Positions 16,357 through 26,044 of a DNA stretch of 64,000 bases are shown in pieces; the stretch's first letter is position 1; every line of letters starts with the position of its first letter. The stretch covers positions 620,001 to 684,000 of the forward strand of contig NZ_JBEWYP010000001.1 in assembly GCF_040566555.1 (NCBI RefSeq), in the 5' to 3' direction. The DNA comes from Sediminicola sp040566555 (GTDB taxonomy: Bacteria > Bacteroidota > Bacteroidia > Flavobacteriales > Flavobacteriaceae). The notes beneath the pieces were generated by a model that did not search any database, had not been told where the DNA came from, and saw nothing but the letters and a program-made list of their open reading frames with translations. A program made the translations under genes and the position numbers.

Positions 16357-16542
16357 TCAGTTCAGGAATTGAACTAGATATATTATAAAATTGGCAAGGC
16401 TTGCAACTGCTATCAATAGTAACGTCCCTATCACGAATTTAGTGAAATACATCGTTTTCATATCTTTACTCTTATAGTGTTCGTTGAGTAAATATAACGC
16501 GACCATAAAATATATAACATGACTTAGATCAGGCACTTGCAT
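16357..16542 (-). CDS. Small membrane protein
   Basis: 61 residues from the ATG at 16542, with one or two hydrophobic stretches (VIYFMVALYLL and FVIGTLLLIAVASLANFIIY). A second ATG at 16461 (MKTMYFTK) is preceded by AGTAAAGAT and would give a 34-residue single-pass protein; I cannot decide between them. It lies between the terminator of the persulfide dioxygenase gene and the DUF2892 gene, 13 nt before the latter, so the two form a small operon. Confidence 0.55.
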   Translation of the reverse strand: MQVPDLSHVIYFMVALYLLNEHYKSKDMKTMYFTKFVIGTLLLIAVASLANFIIYLVQFLN

Positions 16543-16573
16543 TATCCAGTGGCAGAATCGCGATACGCCCCAT

Positions 16574-16600
16574 AAAAAAACCCCACCGATGGGTGGGGTC
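16574..16600 (-). terminator. Rho-independent terminator after the persulfide dioxygenase gene
   Basis: On the minus strand GACCCCACC-CATC-GGTGGGGT forms a strong stem followed by seven T residues, 22 bp past the stop codon at 16622. Confidence 0.9.
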
Positions 16601-16621
16601 TTAGACTAATATTATATAAGA

Positions 16622-18034
16622 TTAGAGGGTGGTCGGACAGACGAAGTCCGATACCGGAACACCAGTCTTTTTAAGAGCGCCAAAACCTCCCGCTATGTCG
16701 ATCAGGTTATGAATACCTCTACTTTTAAGAATGGATGCTGCAATTACTGAGCGGTAACCTCCGGCACAGTGCACATAAAATGTTTCCTCTTTTGGAAACT
16801 CGGCCATATGATCGTTAAGGAAATCCAAGGGTGTATTCTCGGCATCCACAACGTGTTCGGATAGGTATTCGCTTTCCTTGCGTACGTCGAATACAGGGGC
16901 ATGTGTACTAGCTTCAGACTTTTTAAACTCTTCAGCAGAGATGGAAGTAATGGTATCATATTCCTTCCCAGCTTTTTTCCAAGCTTCAAAACCACCTTTT
17001 AAATACCCTGTGGTGCCATCGAACCCTACGCGGGACAGGCGTGTAACCGTCTCCTCTTCCCTCCCTTCAGGGGTGATCAGCAAAATGGGTTGTTTTACAT
17101 CTGCTATCAGGGCCCCTACCCAAGGGGCAAATCCTCCATCCAGACCAATAAAAATGGACTGTGGTATGTGGCCCTTCACAAATTCGTTTTGGTGCCTTAC
17201 ATCCAGTACAATGGCAGCCGTTTCATTGGCGGCCTCTTCGAATTCATCCGGAGAAAGGGCTATGGTCCCCCTTTCAATGACCTCTGAAATATCATCATAT
17301 CCCTCCTTGTTCATCTTAACATTCAAAGGGAAATATTTTGGCGGTGGTAAGAGTCCGTCCGTGACCTCTTTTACAAACTCCGCCTTGGTCATATCTGCCC
17401 TAAGGGCATAATTCATGTTCTTCTGGTTCCCAAGGGTATCCACGGTCTCCTTCATCATATTCTTGCCACAGGCAGAACCTGCACCGTGCGCCGGGTATAC
17501 GATCACATCGTCGGCCAAGGGCATAATTTTATTCCGTAAGCTATCGAACAACAGTCCCGCAAGATCTTCTTGGGTCATACTTGCTGCTTTTTGCGCCAGA
17601 TCCGGTCTTCCCACATCCCCTAAGAAAAGGGTATCGCCTGAGAAGATCGCATGGTCCCTCCCGTTTTCGTCCCTTAACAAATAAGTGGTACTTTCCATCG
17701 TATGCCCTGGGGTGTGCAAGACCTTAATGGTAATATCCCCCAGCTTAAATTCCTGTCCGTCTTTGGCTATAATGGCATCAAACGACGGATTCGCATTGGG
17801 ACCAAAAACAATTGGCGCCCCTGTTTCCTTGGACAAGGTGACGTGGCCACTCACAAAATCGGCATGAAAATGTGTTTCCAAAATATACTTTATCTCAGCC
17901 TTATCGGCCTTGGCCCTTTTTAAATAGGGTTCCACCTCACGTAACGGATCAATAATGGCAACCTCGCCCTTACTTTCTATATAATAGGCCCCTTGTGCCA
18001 AACAACCTGTATAAATTTGTTCTATTTTCATCAT
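16622..18034 (-). CDS. CstB-like persulfide dioxygenase with two rhodanese domains
   Basis: 470 residues. An N-terminal metallo-beta-lactamase domain carries THFHADFVSGH near residue 55 and HTPGHTMEST, the iron site of ETHE1-type persulfide dioxygenases. Two rhodanese domains follow. The first has LLITPEGREEE where the active-site loop should hold cysteine, so it is probably inactive. The second has YVHCAGGYRS with the catalytic cysteine. The same order, with a dead middle rhodanese, is known for Staphylococcus CstB. It oxidises persulfides and moves sulfur. ATG at 18034 or 18031 is likely rather than the preceding TTG. Confidence 0.9.
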   Translation of the reverse strand: MMKIEQIYTGCLAQGAYYIESKGEVAIIDPLREVEPYLKRAKADKAEIKYILETHFHADFVSGHVTLSKETGAPIVFGPNANPSFDAIIAKDGQEFKLGDITIKVLHTPGHTMESTTYLLRDENGRDHAIFSGDTLFLGDVGRPDLAQKAASMTQEDLAGLLFDSLRNKIMPLADDVIVYPAHGAGSACGKNMMKETVDTLGNQKNMNYALRADMTKAEFVKEVTDGLLPPPKYFPLNVKMNKEGYDDISEVIERGTIALSPDEFEEAANETAAIVLDVRHQNEFVKGHIPQSIFIGLDGGFAPWVGALIADVKQPILLITPEGREEETVTRLSRVGFDGTTGYLKGGFEAWKKAGKEYDTITSISAEEFKKSEASTHAPVFDVRKESEYLSEHVVDAENTPLDFLNDHMAEFPKEETFYVHCAGGYRSVIAASILKSRGIHNLIDIAGGFGALKKTGVPVSDFVCPTTL

Positions 18035-18145
18035 CAAATCTCTTTAGTTATATCTTACTCCCACACCTATGGTAGAAGTATTTTTATTCTTAATCGCTTT
18101 AATCTTCTACAAATTTAGCAATTACCATTCATGCACACAGTAACA

Positions 18146-19876
18146 TTAGTTACCGAATATTCTACTCTGATGGGCCACATTCTTGCCCAAAAGGGATACA
18201 TTGCCCGGATGGTCAAAATACTCCACGGCTTCGTTGATTTTTACAAATAGACACTCCTTGTGCAAAACATCTATGATACCCGTTGTAAAAATAATATCCC
18301 TGGTAGGACCAATTGCCCCAGCGATATAAAATTCAATATTCCGGGTATGGATTTCCTCAATAACATGCATCAGCATCTTAGCAGCGGTAGAATCTATATA
18401 ATTGATTGCTTCTGCATTTAAAACCACCAATTTCAAAGCATCTCCTTTGGCCTCAATCTGTTTAAATAGTTGTGTCTTGAAGAAATTGGTATTCCCAAAA
18501 TACAATTGGGCATCAAAGCGAATGATCAAAATATCATCACGCATGTCTATCTCATCCCCAAACCGCTCTATATTCTTATAATAATCGGTTCCCCTAATAT
18601 TTCCCAGAACTGCAAAATGGGGCTTGGAGGTCCTATAGACCATCACTAATAAAGATACTAAAACGCCCACTAATATTCCTTCTTTGATCCCCACAAACAA
18701 GGTGAACAAAAAGGTAATGGCCAGCACCCCAAATTCATCCTTTCTATGTTTCCACAGACTTTTTGGGTAGGGTATATCTATAAGCCCAAAGACCGATACC
18801 ATAATAATGGAGGCCAAGGCCGCATTGGGCAAAAAGTAGAATAAAGGCGTTAGAAATAGCAGGGTGACTACTACCAATAGTACACTGTACAAGGAGGCAA
18901 TAGTTGTTTTGGCACCAGATTCCGCATTGATGGCAGAGCGGGAAAAACTAGAGGTTACAGGATAGGATTGAAAAAAGGAGCCTACCATATTGGAGGCACC
19001 TAAGGCCACCAGTTCCTGATTGGCATCTATGGTTTCCTTATTGGTCTTTTCTTCCAAGGCCTTCCCTATGGAAATGGTTTCCAAATACCCTACCAATGCC
19101 AAAGCGAGCGCTATGGGAAAAATTTCCTTAGCCCTATCCAACTCAAAAGCCGGGAGGTTAAAAGAAGGAAGACCTTCGGGCACTACCCCTACCACATTAA
19201 CTCCAAAAGATTCCAAACCTAAAAAATATACGGCAAAGCCGCCCAACAGTACTACCAAGAGTACGGAGGGAATCTTTGGGTTCCATCGCTTTAAAAGTAC
19301 AATGATCAAGATCCCAACAACCCCTATAGCAAGGTCGTATGGATTGGTACTCGATAAATTATTAAAGGCATTGAGGATCATTTGATGAAACTGATTGCTG
19401 TTGGGAATATTGGCCCCAAGCAGGTGTTTCAACTGACTAAAGATGATGGTCAGGGCGGCTGCCGATGTAAACCCGCTGATGACGGGTTTCGACATGAAAT
19501 TTACGAGGAAGCCCATCCGCAAAAAACCCAAGGTCAATTGTATTGCTCCCACCATAAAGGCCAAAAACACGGCCATTACGATGTATTCTTCCATGGTGGT
19601 GATGGCCAAAGCCCCCAGTCCGGCCGCAACCAAAAGGGAATCCATGGCCACGGGCCCAATGGCTACCTGCCGAGATGTTCCCAACAAGGCATACACCAAA
19701 ATAGGGAACAAGGAGGCATACAATCCATAAACCGGTGGTAGTCCGGCAATCATGGCATAGGCCATCCCTTGGGGAATTAGGATCACCCCAACGGTGAGTC
19801 CGGCCACCAGATCATTGGCAAAGAAATTCTTTTGGTATTTAGGCAACCAATCCAGAAAAGGGAAAAATTTACGCAT
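18146..19876 (-). CDS. SulP family anion transporter with STAS domain
   Basis: 576 residues with about ten to twelve membrane helices, the SulP signature GLYASLFPILVYALLGTSRQ near residue 50, and a cytoplasmic STAS domain at roughly 430-560 (DDILIIRFDAQLYFGNTNFF; EAINYIDSTAAKML). It should carry sulfate, bicarbonate or another inorganic anion. It precedes the persulfide dioxygenase gene in the same direction by 110 bp. That neighbour makes sulfate or sulfite export plausible (inference). A second SulP transporter is at 44983-46659. Confidence 0.9.
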   Translation of the reverse strand: MRKFFPFLDWLPKYQKNFFANDLVAGLTVGVILIPQGMAYAMIAGLPPVYGLYASLFPILVYALLGTSRQVAIGPVAMDSLLVAAGLGALAITTMEEYIVMAVFLAFMVGAIQLTLGFLRMGFLVNFMSKPVISGFTSAAALTIIFSQLKHLLGANIPNSNQFHQMILNAFNNLSSTNPYDLAIGVVGILIIVLLKRWNPKIPSVLLVVLLGGFAVYFLGLESFGVNVVGVVPEGLPSFNLPAFELDRAKEIFPIALALALVGYLETISIGKALEEKTNKETIDANQELVALGASNMVGSFFQSYPVTSSFSRSAINAESGAKTTIASLYSVLLVVVTLLFLTPLFYFLPNAALASIIMVSVFGLIDIPYPKSLWKHRKDEFGVLAITFLFTLFVGIKEGILVGVLVSLLVMVYRTSKPHFAVLGNIRGTDYYKNIERFGDEIDMRDDILIIRFDAQLYFGNTNFFKTQLFKQIEAKGDALKLVVLNAEAINYIDSTAAKMLMHVIEEIHTRNIEFYIAGAIGPTRDIIFTTGIIDVLHKECLFVKINEAVEYFDHPGNVSLLGKNVAHQSRIFGN

Positions 19877-19941
19877 GGGTCAAAATTAACATTTTTAGGA
19901 TAGGCCTAAAGTAACATTTGCTACATTGGAATATTTAAAAA

Positions 19942-20280
19942 TTAATCTGTGGCAATTCCGAAATATATCCATTCTACATTTTCTTCATATGGGTTACTCT
20001 GGGAGTGCATTTCTCCCGGGGCTATGGTGATACAATCCCCTACTCCCAAAATGACCTTATCTTGTTCCACCACAAATTCTACCCGTCCCTTTAGGATATA
20101 AAAGACCTCGTACATGGTAGGATGGTTATGGGTCTCCACAGACTGTCCCGGTTTAAAAACAGCGGAACTGAAATTCATAAGTTGTGGAATGGTCCCTTTT
20201 TCCAAAAGCACCTTTTTCCTGATCTCCTCATTATGGCTAACCCCAACCTCAGCTACATCTAGTGAACGGACAATTTTCAT
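19942..20280 (-). CDS. Cupin domain-containing protein
   Basis: 112 residues, a single-domain cupin. The metal ligands are visible in VETHNHPTMYEVFYILKGRVEF (first motif, with two His and a Glu) and PGEMHSQ (second motif His). It could bind a metal and a small ligand or act as an isomerase or dioxygenase; the sequence does not tell. It starts 4 nt after the stop of the aldose epimerase-like gene, so it is co-transcribed with it. Confidence 0.85.
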   Translation of the reverse strand: MKIVRSLDVAEVGVSHNEEIRKKVLLEKGTIPQLMNFSSAVFKPGQSVETHNHPTMYEVFYILKGRVEFVVEQDKVILGVGDCITIAPGEMHSQSNPYEENVEWIYFGIATD

Positions 20281-20284
20281 AAAA

Positions 20285-21064
20285 TTATTCTTCTGGAATT
20301 AAGGTTACGGTACACACTTTGGGGTCTTTCCCTAATTCCTGAAATCCTGTTGCCAACCGCTGTTGGGTTACCGCATAGGGATAAAAGGTGATGGGCTCTA
20401 TACAGACCATATTGGGAACCTCTGTCCATAACATAAAGCTTCCGAACCCTTGGGTTGTAATGGTGAGGTTTTTTTTATCGCATAAGGTAATGGAGGTGCA
20501 GTCTTTCACCTCTAGTGCCCTGCTTCCTACGTCCAAAACCTCTTCAAGGGTAATTTTCCTTGCCCCCGTATCAATGACAGGAGCCAAATTATGCAGGTAA
20601 AAGGCTGGGTGGTAGCCCAGCATGTAGGGCATCCCTTCCTCTCCAGAAATGGTGAAGGCAATTTCCAAAATAGTCCCTTTCAGTTCATAGCTTTTTTCAA
20701 AGCTGAAATCATAGGGCCAGGTCAAAAATGCCGCACTGGATTTTTCAGGGAATTTCGAATTTTTTATCTCTGTGCCCGAGCTGTATTTTTTGAGATAGAC
20801 CACCTTGGTATCGGTTTGGGAAACCAATTCATAGGCCAGCTCCCGCAAAAGTCCATGTTGGTCCTGCACGGCCATGCCATTAGGGGTTTCCACCATAAAA
20901 TCGGCCTCACTGGTAGGTCCGATAATAGGAAACATTTCCGTATCGGAATTACGCCAACCCGGATTCCCTTTTTGATGGATATACTCATGGCGGCCCACCT
21001 TGAAACTGACCAGTTCCCCGGCATCTATGTGCACCTTACATCTGGCAGAAGTTAATTTTTCCAT
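20285..21064 (-). CDS. Aldose 1-epimerase family protein
   Basis: 259 residues of the galactose mutarotase-like fold. The start HEYIHQKGNPGWRNSDTEMFPIIGP and the later MLGYHPAFYL (a conserved histidine) fit the LacX/GalM-like branch. It likely interconverts sugar anomers in the cytoplasm, but substrate is unknown. It begins 3 nt after the stop of the M20 peptidase gene and is followed by the cupin, a three-gene operon. Confidence 0.83.
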   Translation of the reverse strand: MEKLTSARCKVHIDAGELVSFKVGRHEYIHQKGNPGWRNSDTEMFPIIGPTSEADFMVETPNGMAVQDQHGLLRELAYELVSQTDTKVVYLKKYSSGTEIKNSKFPEKSSAAFLTWPYDFSFEKSYELKGTILEIAFTISGEEGMPYMLGYHPAFYLHNLAPVIDTGARKITLEEVLDVGSRALEVKDCTSITLCDKKNLTITTQGFGSFMLWTEVPNMVCIEPITFYPYAVTQQRLATGFQELGKDPKVCTVTLIPEE

Positions 21065-21067
21065 TGT

Positions 21068-22366
21068 TTATTGATTGATAAGTCTGTAAATTAAAATGGC
21101 AGTACGTTTGGTAAGGTCTTCAATGGTATTGAGGTTAATGGTCTCCTGAGGCGTATGCGCCCCTGTTCCCATAGCACCCAGACCATCCAGGCAATCCACA
21201 TATTCGGCCACAAAGGAAATATCTGCAGCTCCCCTTTTTCCGGGGTCATAACCCAAAACTTCGCCATACCCCAGATCCACGCTCACCTGGCTCAGCTCTT
21301 CCAACAACCGTTGGTTGCCGGGCGTTGGACCCATGGCCGGATAGCTGTCCGTAAAACTGATGGTTGCAGAGGTCTGTGGCAGGTTATTGGCAACAATGGC
21401 CCTCATTTTTTCCCTTGCATTTTCTTTTTGTTCTTCCGAGATAAAACGAAGTCCACCATGAACCACCGCCGATTGTGCCACCACATTGGTTTTTCCAAAG
21501 GCCGTACCCTTACTGGTCATCTCGTCATAGGTCACAAAAGTACCACCCAACAACGTTCCCGGATTAAAGGTTAAAAACTCTTCGCCCTTTACCTCGTTAT
21601 AAAATTCATTAAGGATGCGCGACATTTCAAAAATGGCACCCGCTCCTGTATTATCATTAAAAATCCCTGAGGAATGTGCCCTTTTTCCGGTCACTTCCAC
21701 CTTCCACCCAGAAGATCCCCTTCTGGCCACGGTGGCATAGTTAAAACCTGTGGACGTTTCAAAATTTAGGGCGATATCGCTCCGCTTGGCGGCTTCTATC
21801 AAATCCTTTCTACTGACGTCCAAGGGCTTGCCGGTACTTTCCTCATCGCCCGTAAAAGCTACTATGATCTGTGCATTAGTAAGGAGACCGTTATCATGCA
21901 GGGCCTTTAGGGCGTATAAAAGAATAACATCCCCTCCCTTCATATCATTGCCTCCCGGTGCATGGGCAATACTATCGTTTACCATTTCAAAGGTCTGAAA
22001 CGGACTGTCTTCTTCAAAGACGGTATCCAAATGCCCAATGAGGAGCAATTTTTTTCCTTTTTTACCTGTAGTTTCGGCAAACAGATGCCCTCCCCTATTC
22101 ATTTCCTGGGGCATTTCTATCCAATTGGTCTTAAAATTGATCTGATCAAAGGCATCCTTGAACACCATGCCCACCTCTTTTACCCCTTTGGCGTTTAGCG
22201 TACCGCTATTGATATTCACCACCTTTTCCAGGAAACCTATGGCTTCTGTATTGTTGGCTTCAATGCTCTTTACTATTTTCTTCTCTGTTCTGGAAAGTTT
22301 TTGGGCAAGAACAACCGTGCTGCATATGGTACATAGCAGAAAGCTTAAAGCGTACTTTAATTTCAT
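21068..22366 (-). CDS. Exported M20 family metallopeptidase
   Basis: 432 residues with a signal peptide (LSFLLCTICSTVVLAQ). Zinc ligands of the M20 family appear in order: IGHLDTVFEEDSP, GGNDMKGGDV, TGDEESTGK with the catalytic Glu, and the C-terminal histidine in TGAHTPQE. A dimerisation domain lies between. It resembles glutamate carboxypeptidase and would hydrolyse small peptides or N-acyl amino acids in the periplasm. First gene of an operon with the epimerase-like and cupin genes. Confidence 0.9.
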   Translation of the reverse strand: MKLKYALSFLLCTICSTVVLAQKLSRTEKKIVKSIEANNTEAIGFLEKVVNINSGTLNAKGVKEVGMVFKDAFDQINFKTNWIEMPQEMNRGGHLFAETTGKKGKKLLLIGHLDTVFEEDSPFQTFEMVNDSIAHAPGGNDMKGGDVILLYALKALHDNGLLTNAQIIVAFTGDEESTGKPLDVSRKDLIEAAKRSDIALNFETSTGFNYATVARRGSSGWKVEVTGKRAHSSGIFNDNTGAGAIFEMSRILNEFYNEVKGEEFLTFNPGTLLGGTFVTYDEMTSKGTAFGKTNVVAQSAVVHGGLRFISEEQKENAREKMRAIVANNLPQTSATISFTDSYPAMGPTPGNQRLLEELSQVSVDLGYGEVLGYDPGKRGAADISFVAEYVDCLDGLGAMGTGAHTPQETINLNTIEDLTKRTAILIYRLINQ

Positions 22367-22394
22367 GGGAAAGGTTATTAGGGTTTATACCCTA

Positions 22395-23375
22395 CTAATC
22401 TATAAAACCTTTTTCTCGCATCCAATCCTCATTGAACATTTTACCTACATATCTGCTACCGTGATCATGGAAAAGAACCACAACCACATCATCCTTGGTG
22501 AAATGTTCCTTTAATTGAAGCAGGCCTTTTACGGCGGCACCTGCCGAATTTCCTAAGAACATTGCTTCTTCCTTTGCCAATCTGGCGGTGTAAACGGCGG
22601 CATCCTTATCGGTAACCTTGGTAAAACCGTCTATGACGTCAAAATTCACATTCTTTGGTAGGATATCCTCTCCAATACCTTCTGTGATATATGGGTATAT
22701 TTCGTTCTTGTCGAAAATCCCTGTCTCGTGGTATTTTTTAAATACGGAGCCATAGGTATCTATTCCCCAAACCTTCACATTGGGGTTCTTCATTTTCAAA
22801 TAGGATCCTACTCCGGAGATGGTTCCCCCGGTTCCTACGCCCACTACAAAATGGGTGACCTTCCCGTCTGTCTGTTCCCAAATTTCAGGTCCGGTACTCA
22901 GAAAGTGCGCCTTGGTATTTGATGGATTGTCATACTGGTTCACATACCAAGAATTAGGAATCTCGGTGGCCAATCTTTTGGCTGTGGAATAATAACTTCT
23001 TGGATCTTCCGGTTCCACATCGGTTGGACAAACATGAACCTCACTGCCCATGGCCTTGAGAATATCTATCTTTTCCTTGGACTGCTTATCGCTGATCACA
23101 CAGATCATTTTATACCCTTTTACCACTGCTGCAAGGGCCAAGCCCATTCCGGTATTCCCAGAGGTCCCCTCAATGATGGTGCCACCTGGTTTTAGGATTC
23201 CTGCTTCCTCCGCATCTGTAATCATCTGTAAGGCCATACGGTCCTTTACAGAGTTACCAGGGTTAAAAGTCTCGTATTTAGCGAGCACCAAACAAGGTAG
23301 TTCTGCCGTTAATTTATTCAATTTTACCAAGGGGGTGTTCCCGATGGTTCCCAATATGTTTTCTGCGTATTCCAT
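22395..23375 (-). CDS. PLP-dependent cysteine synthase / cystathionine beta-synthase family enzyme
   Basis: 326 residues, fold type II PLP enzyme. The start IGNTPLVKLNKL, the Schiff-base lysine in NPGNSVKDRMAL (about residue 43), the substrate loop EGTSGNTGMGLA and the phosphate loop GTGGTISG are all intact. It makes cysteine from O-acetylserine or cystathionine from serine; the C-terminal CBS pair of true cystathionine beta-synthases is absent. It lies 28 bp upstream of the M20 peptidase gene in the same direction. Confidence 0.9.
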   Translation of the reverse strand: MEYAENILGTIGNTPLVKLNKLTAELPCLVLAKYETFNPGNSVKDRMALQMITDAEEAGILKPGGTIIEGTSGNTGMGLALAAVVKGYKMICVISDKQSKEKIDILKAMGSEVHVCPTDVEPEDPRSYYSTAKRLATEIPNSWYVNQYDNPSNTKAHFLSTGPEIWEQTDGKVTHFVVGVGTGGTISGVGSYLKMKNPNVKVWGIDTYGSVFKKYHETGIFDKNEIYPYITEGIGEDILPKNVNFDVIDGFTKVTDKDAAVYTARLAKEEAMFLGNSAGAAVKGLLQLKEHFTKDDVVVVLFHDHGSRYVGKMFNEDWMREKGFID

Positions 23376-23555
23376 AGTTACTGCAAAGATACAATTTTAC
23401 TAATTTTTGTGATACTATTCACCCACTTCTCTCAGCCCAAAAATTGAAATTTCTTAGTCCGTTGATTTTCAGGAAGGCCAGCCTTGGTTCCATTACAAAA
23501 ATCAGGGATATTAGGGTTGATTTTGTTGCTGGTCGATCTACTAAGCAGCCAATTC

Positions 23556-24797
23556 CTACTCGAACTTAATCGCCTTTACAGGGGATATTTTGGTGATAAT
23601 ATAAGAAGGGATCAGAAGCATTAAGAGGCAAAGGAACAAAACCCCAATATTGAGGGTAAGTACTGTGATCACGTCCAGATGTACAGGAATATAATCTATA
23701 TAGTATTCCTGCGGATTGGGAAATTTGAACATACGGTATTTCTCCTGTGCCAAAAGTAGTCCCAAGCCCAGTAGATTGCCCCAAAAGAGACCAACGCCAA
23801 TTAAATAGGTGGCATTGTACAAAAACACCTTTCTGATGCTCCAGTTGCTGGAGCCCAAAGCTTTTAGGATCCCTATCATTTGGGTACGTTCCAAAATAAG
23901 CACCAAAAGGGCGGTGATCATATTGATGCCCCCTACAATGACCATTATCCCAATGATAAGCGCGATATTAAAATCGAAGAGCCCTATCCATTCGAAGATC
24001 TTATAGTATTTGTCCTTTATATTCTGGGTGTCCAGATTGGAGAGTGTCTTCCCGTAAATCTCTTTGGTCTTCTGGTCTATATCATCAAAATTATGGAGGA
24101 ACACTTCAAAATTCCCTGCTTCGTTGCTCTCCCATTTGTTCATCCGTTGGATGTGGCGCAGATCTATAAAAATGTAGTTACTATCAAATTCCTCAAATCC
24201 GCTGTCATAGACGCCAACGATTTTAAATTTCCGTTGGTTCGGGATTTGGGAAGGGTCGTCATCCTTCAGGAAAAAGGTAAAAAAAGAATCCCCCGTTTTG
24301 AGCTGTAATCTAGTGGCGAGAATTTGGGAAATGAGCACCTCATCATTTAAATCACCAGTATACTTGGGCAACGTACCAGTAACCAGATAATCCTTGAATG
24401 CCTTCCACTCGAAATCCTTGCCAACCCCTTTAGCAATTATTCCCTCAAAAGTATCCTCAGTTCGGATGATTCCGCCTTTACTGGCTACCGCCTGCACATG
24501 GCTAATACCATCAATGTCCTTAAATTCCGGGTAAAATTCCTGTTCCAGGGATACGGGAACCACCGATACGTCGGAGGTATTGTTATCGTAGTTGTAAATT
24601 TGGATATGCCCGTTAAAAGCGGCCACTTTTTCGCGAATTTTATGCTTGAGGCCTACGCCCGTGGCAATGGCAATCAGCATCATGATTACCCCCAATGCAA
24701 TAGCTACAATCGCTATTTTTATAATTGGTGCGGAAATACTACTTTTATGCTCTTTGCCCTTGATAAGTCGCTTGGCAATAAAAAATTCTAAATTCAA
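23556..24797 (-). CDS. ABC transporter permease, LolC/E-like
   Basis: 413 residues with an N-terminal membrane helix after residue 20, a periplasmic domain (about 50-260), and three C-terminal helices with the FtsX signature (GGINMITALLVLILERTQMIGILKALG). This layout is that of LolC/LolE, which extract lipoproteins for outer-membrane sorting. The start is a TTG; an in-frame stop lies five codons upstream and the next ATG is at residue 38, inside the first helix. Its start codon is only 3 bp from the start of the divergent DUF1343 gene. Confidence 0.87.
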   Translation of the reverse strand: MNLEFFIAKRLIKGKEHKSSISAPIIKIAIVAIALGVIMMLIAIATGVGLKHKIREKVAAFNGHIQIYNYDNNTSDVSVVPVSLEQEFYPEFKDIDGISHVQAVASKGGIIRTEDTFEGIIAKGVGKDFEWKAFKDYLVTGTLPKYTGDLNDEVLISQILATRLQLKTGDSFFTFFLKDDDPSQIPNQRKFKIVGVYDSGFEEFDSNYIFIDLRHIQRMNKWESNEAGNFEVFLHNFDDIDQKTKEIYGKTLSNLDTQNIKDKYYKIFEWIGLFDFNIALIIGIMVIVGGINMITALLVLILERTQMIGILKALGSSNWSIRKVFLYNATYLIGVGLFWGNLLGLGLLLAQEKYRMFKFPNPQEYYIDYIPVHLDVITVLTLNIGVLFLCLLMLLIPSYIITKISPVKAIKFE

Positions 24798-24800
24798 TCT

Positions 24801-26039
24801 ATGGGGTTTTTATCCATTTTCAAAAGTACATTTTTATTGTGGGTTTTGATACTTTCTTCTTGTGGAAACAAAATGACATCCCACAAAAATACCAACGATA
24901 GCATTACCGCCCAAGTCCCGGAGCCTGTTTTGGCTACTGTGGTCGTGGCCGCCAACAGCACTGCGGAATATCTACCTTTGCTCAAGAATAAAAAGGTGGC
25001 CATAGTGGCCAACCAGACCAGTGTCATCTTCAAAAAACAAGGCTATACCCATTTGGTGGATTCCCTTCTGGCCCTTCAGATCGATGTAAAAAAGGTCTTT
25101 GCCCCAGAGCACGGTTTCCGTGGGGAGGCAGACGCCGGGGAAGTTGTAAAAGACGGACTGGATACCAAAACCGGACTGCCCTTGATATCCCTCTATGGAA
25201 AAAATAAAAAACCATCGGATGAACAATTGCAAGGTTTGGATGTGGTCCTTTTTGATATCCAGGATGTGGGAGTTCGTTTCTACACCTATATCGCTACCCT
25301 ACAATTGGTGATGGAAGCCTGTGCCAAGAACAATATTCCCGTGATTATTTTGGATAGACCCAATCCCAATGCCAGCTATGTGGACGGCCCTACCATGGAG
25401 GCCAAGCACACCAGCTTTTTGGGGATGACCACTATCCCTTTGGTCTATGGGATGACTATTGGCGAATACGCCCAAATGCTAAATGGTGAAAATTGGTTGG
25501 AAGGCAAAAAGAAAGCCGACATCACCGTGATCCCCTTAAAAAACTACACCCATAATACCGAGTACCACCTGCCGATAAGGCCTTCCCCAAACCTGCCGAA
25601 TGACAAGAGCATTAATCTATATCCAAGTCTAGGACTTTTTGAAGGGACCAACGTCAATGCAGGGCGGGGCACGGAATTTCAGTTTCAACGTTATGGGGCT
25701 TCTTTTATAAACCCTTCAGCCTATGATTTCACCTATGTGCCCAAACCCAATTTCGGATCCAAATATCCCAAGGAAGAAGGCAAGACCTGCTACGGGAAGG
25801 ACCTTTCCAATAGTCCACAACTGCAACGGGTCACCCTGGCATGGTTGATAGATGCCTATAAAAACACTACCGATAAGAGTAAATTTTTCTTGACCGATTC
25901 CTTTACCAAACACTCGGGAACGGAAAAACTACAGCAGCAGATTGAAGCCGGACTTTCCGAGGAGGCCATCAAAAAAACATGGCAAGCCGACTTGGATGCC
26001 TTTAGAAAGATTCGGATAAAATATTTAATGTACGACTAG
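24801..26039 (+). CDS. DUF1343 lipoprotein, NamZ-like exo-muramidase
   Basis: 412 residues. A lipoprotein signal (FKSTFLLWVLILSSCGN, lipobox LSSC) is followed by the DUF1343 domain: KKVAIVANQTSV, VFAPEHGFRG, LFDIQDVGVRFYTYI and SPNLPN. This family includes NamZ, an exo-beta-N-acetylmuramidase that releases MurNAc from peptidoglycan fragments. The product should sit in the cell envelope. Its ATG is 3 bp from the divergent TTG start of the LolE-like gene, so its promoter must lie in that gene's coding region. Confidence 0.87.
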   Translation: MGFLSIFKSTFLLWVLILSSCGNKMTSHKNTNDSITAQVPEPVLATVVVAANSTAEYLPLLKNKKVAIVANQTSVIFKKQGYTHLVDSLLALQIDVKKVFAPEHGFRGEADAGEVVKDGLDTKTGLPLISLYGKNKKPSDEQLQGLDVVLFDIQDVGVRFYTYIATLQLVMEACAKNNIPVIILDRPNPNASYVDGPTMEAKHTSFLGMTTIPLVYGMTIGEYAQMLNGENWLEGKKKADITVIPLKNYTHNTEYHLPIRPSPNLPNDKSINLYPSLGLFEGTNVNAGRGTEFQFQRYGASFINPSAYDFTYVPKPNFGSKYPKEEGKTCYGKDLSNSPQLQRVTLAWLIDAYKNTTDKSKFFLTDSFTKHSGTEKLQQQIEAGLSEEAIKKTWQADLDAFRKIRIKYLMYD

Positions 26040-26044
26040 AGCTT

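Noticed and set aside
20591..21055. 154-codon plus-strand frame
   Set aside because: Antisense of the aldose epimerase-like gene; histidine- and glycine-rich as expected from shadow reading.
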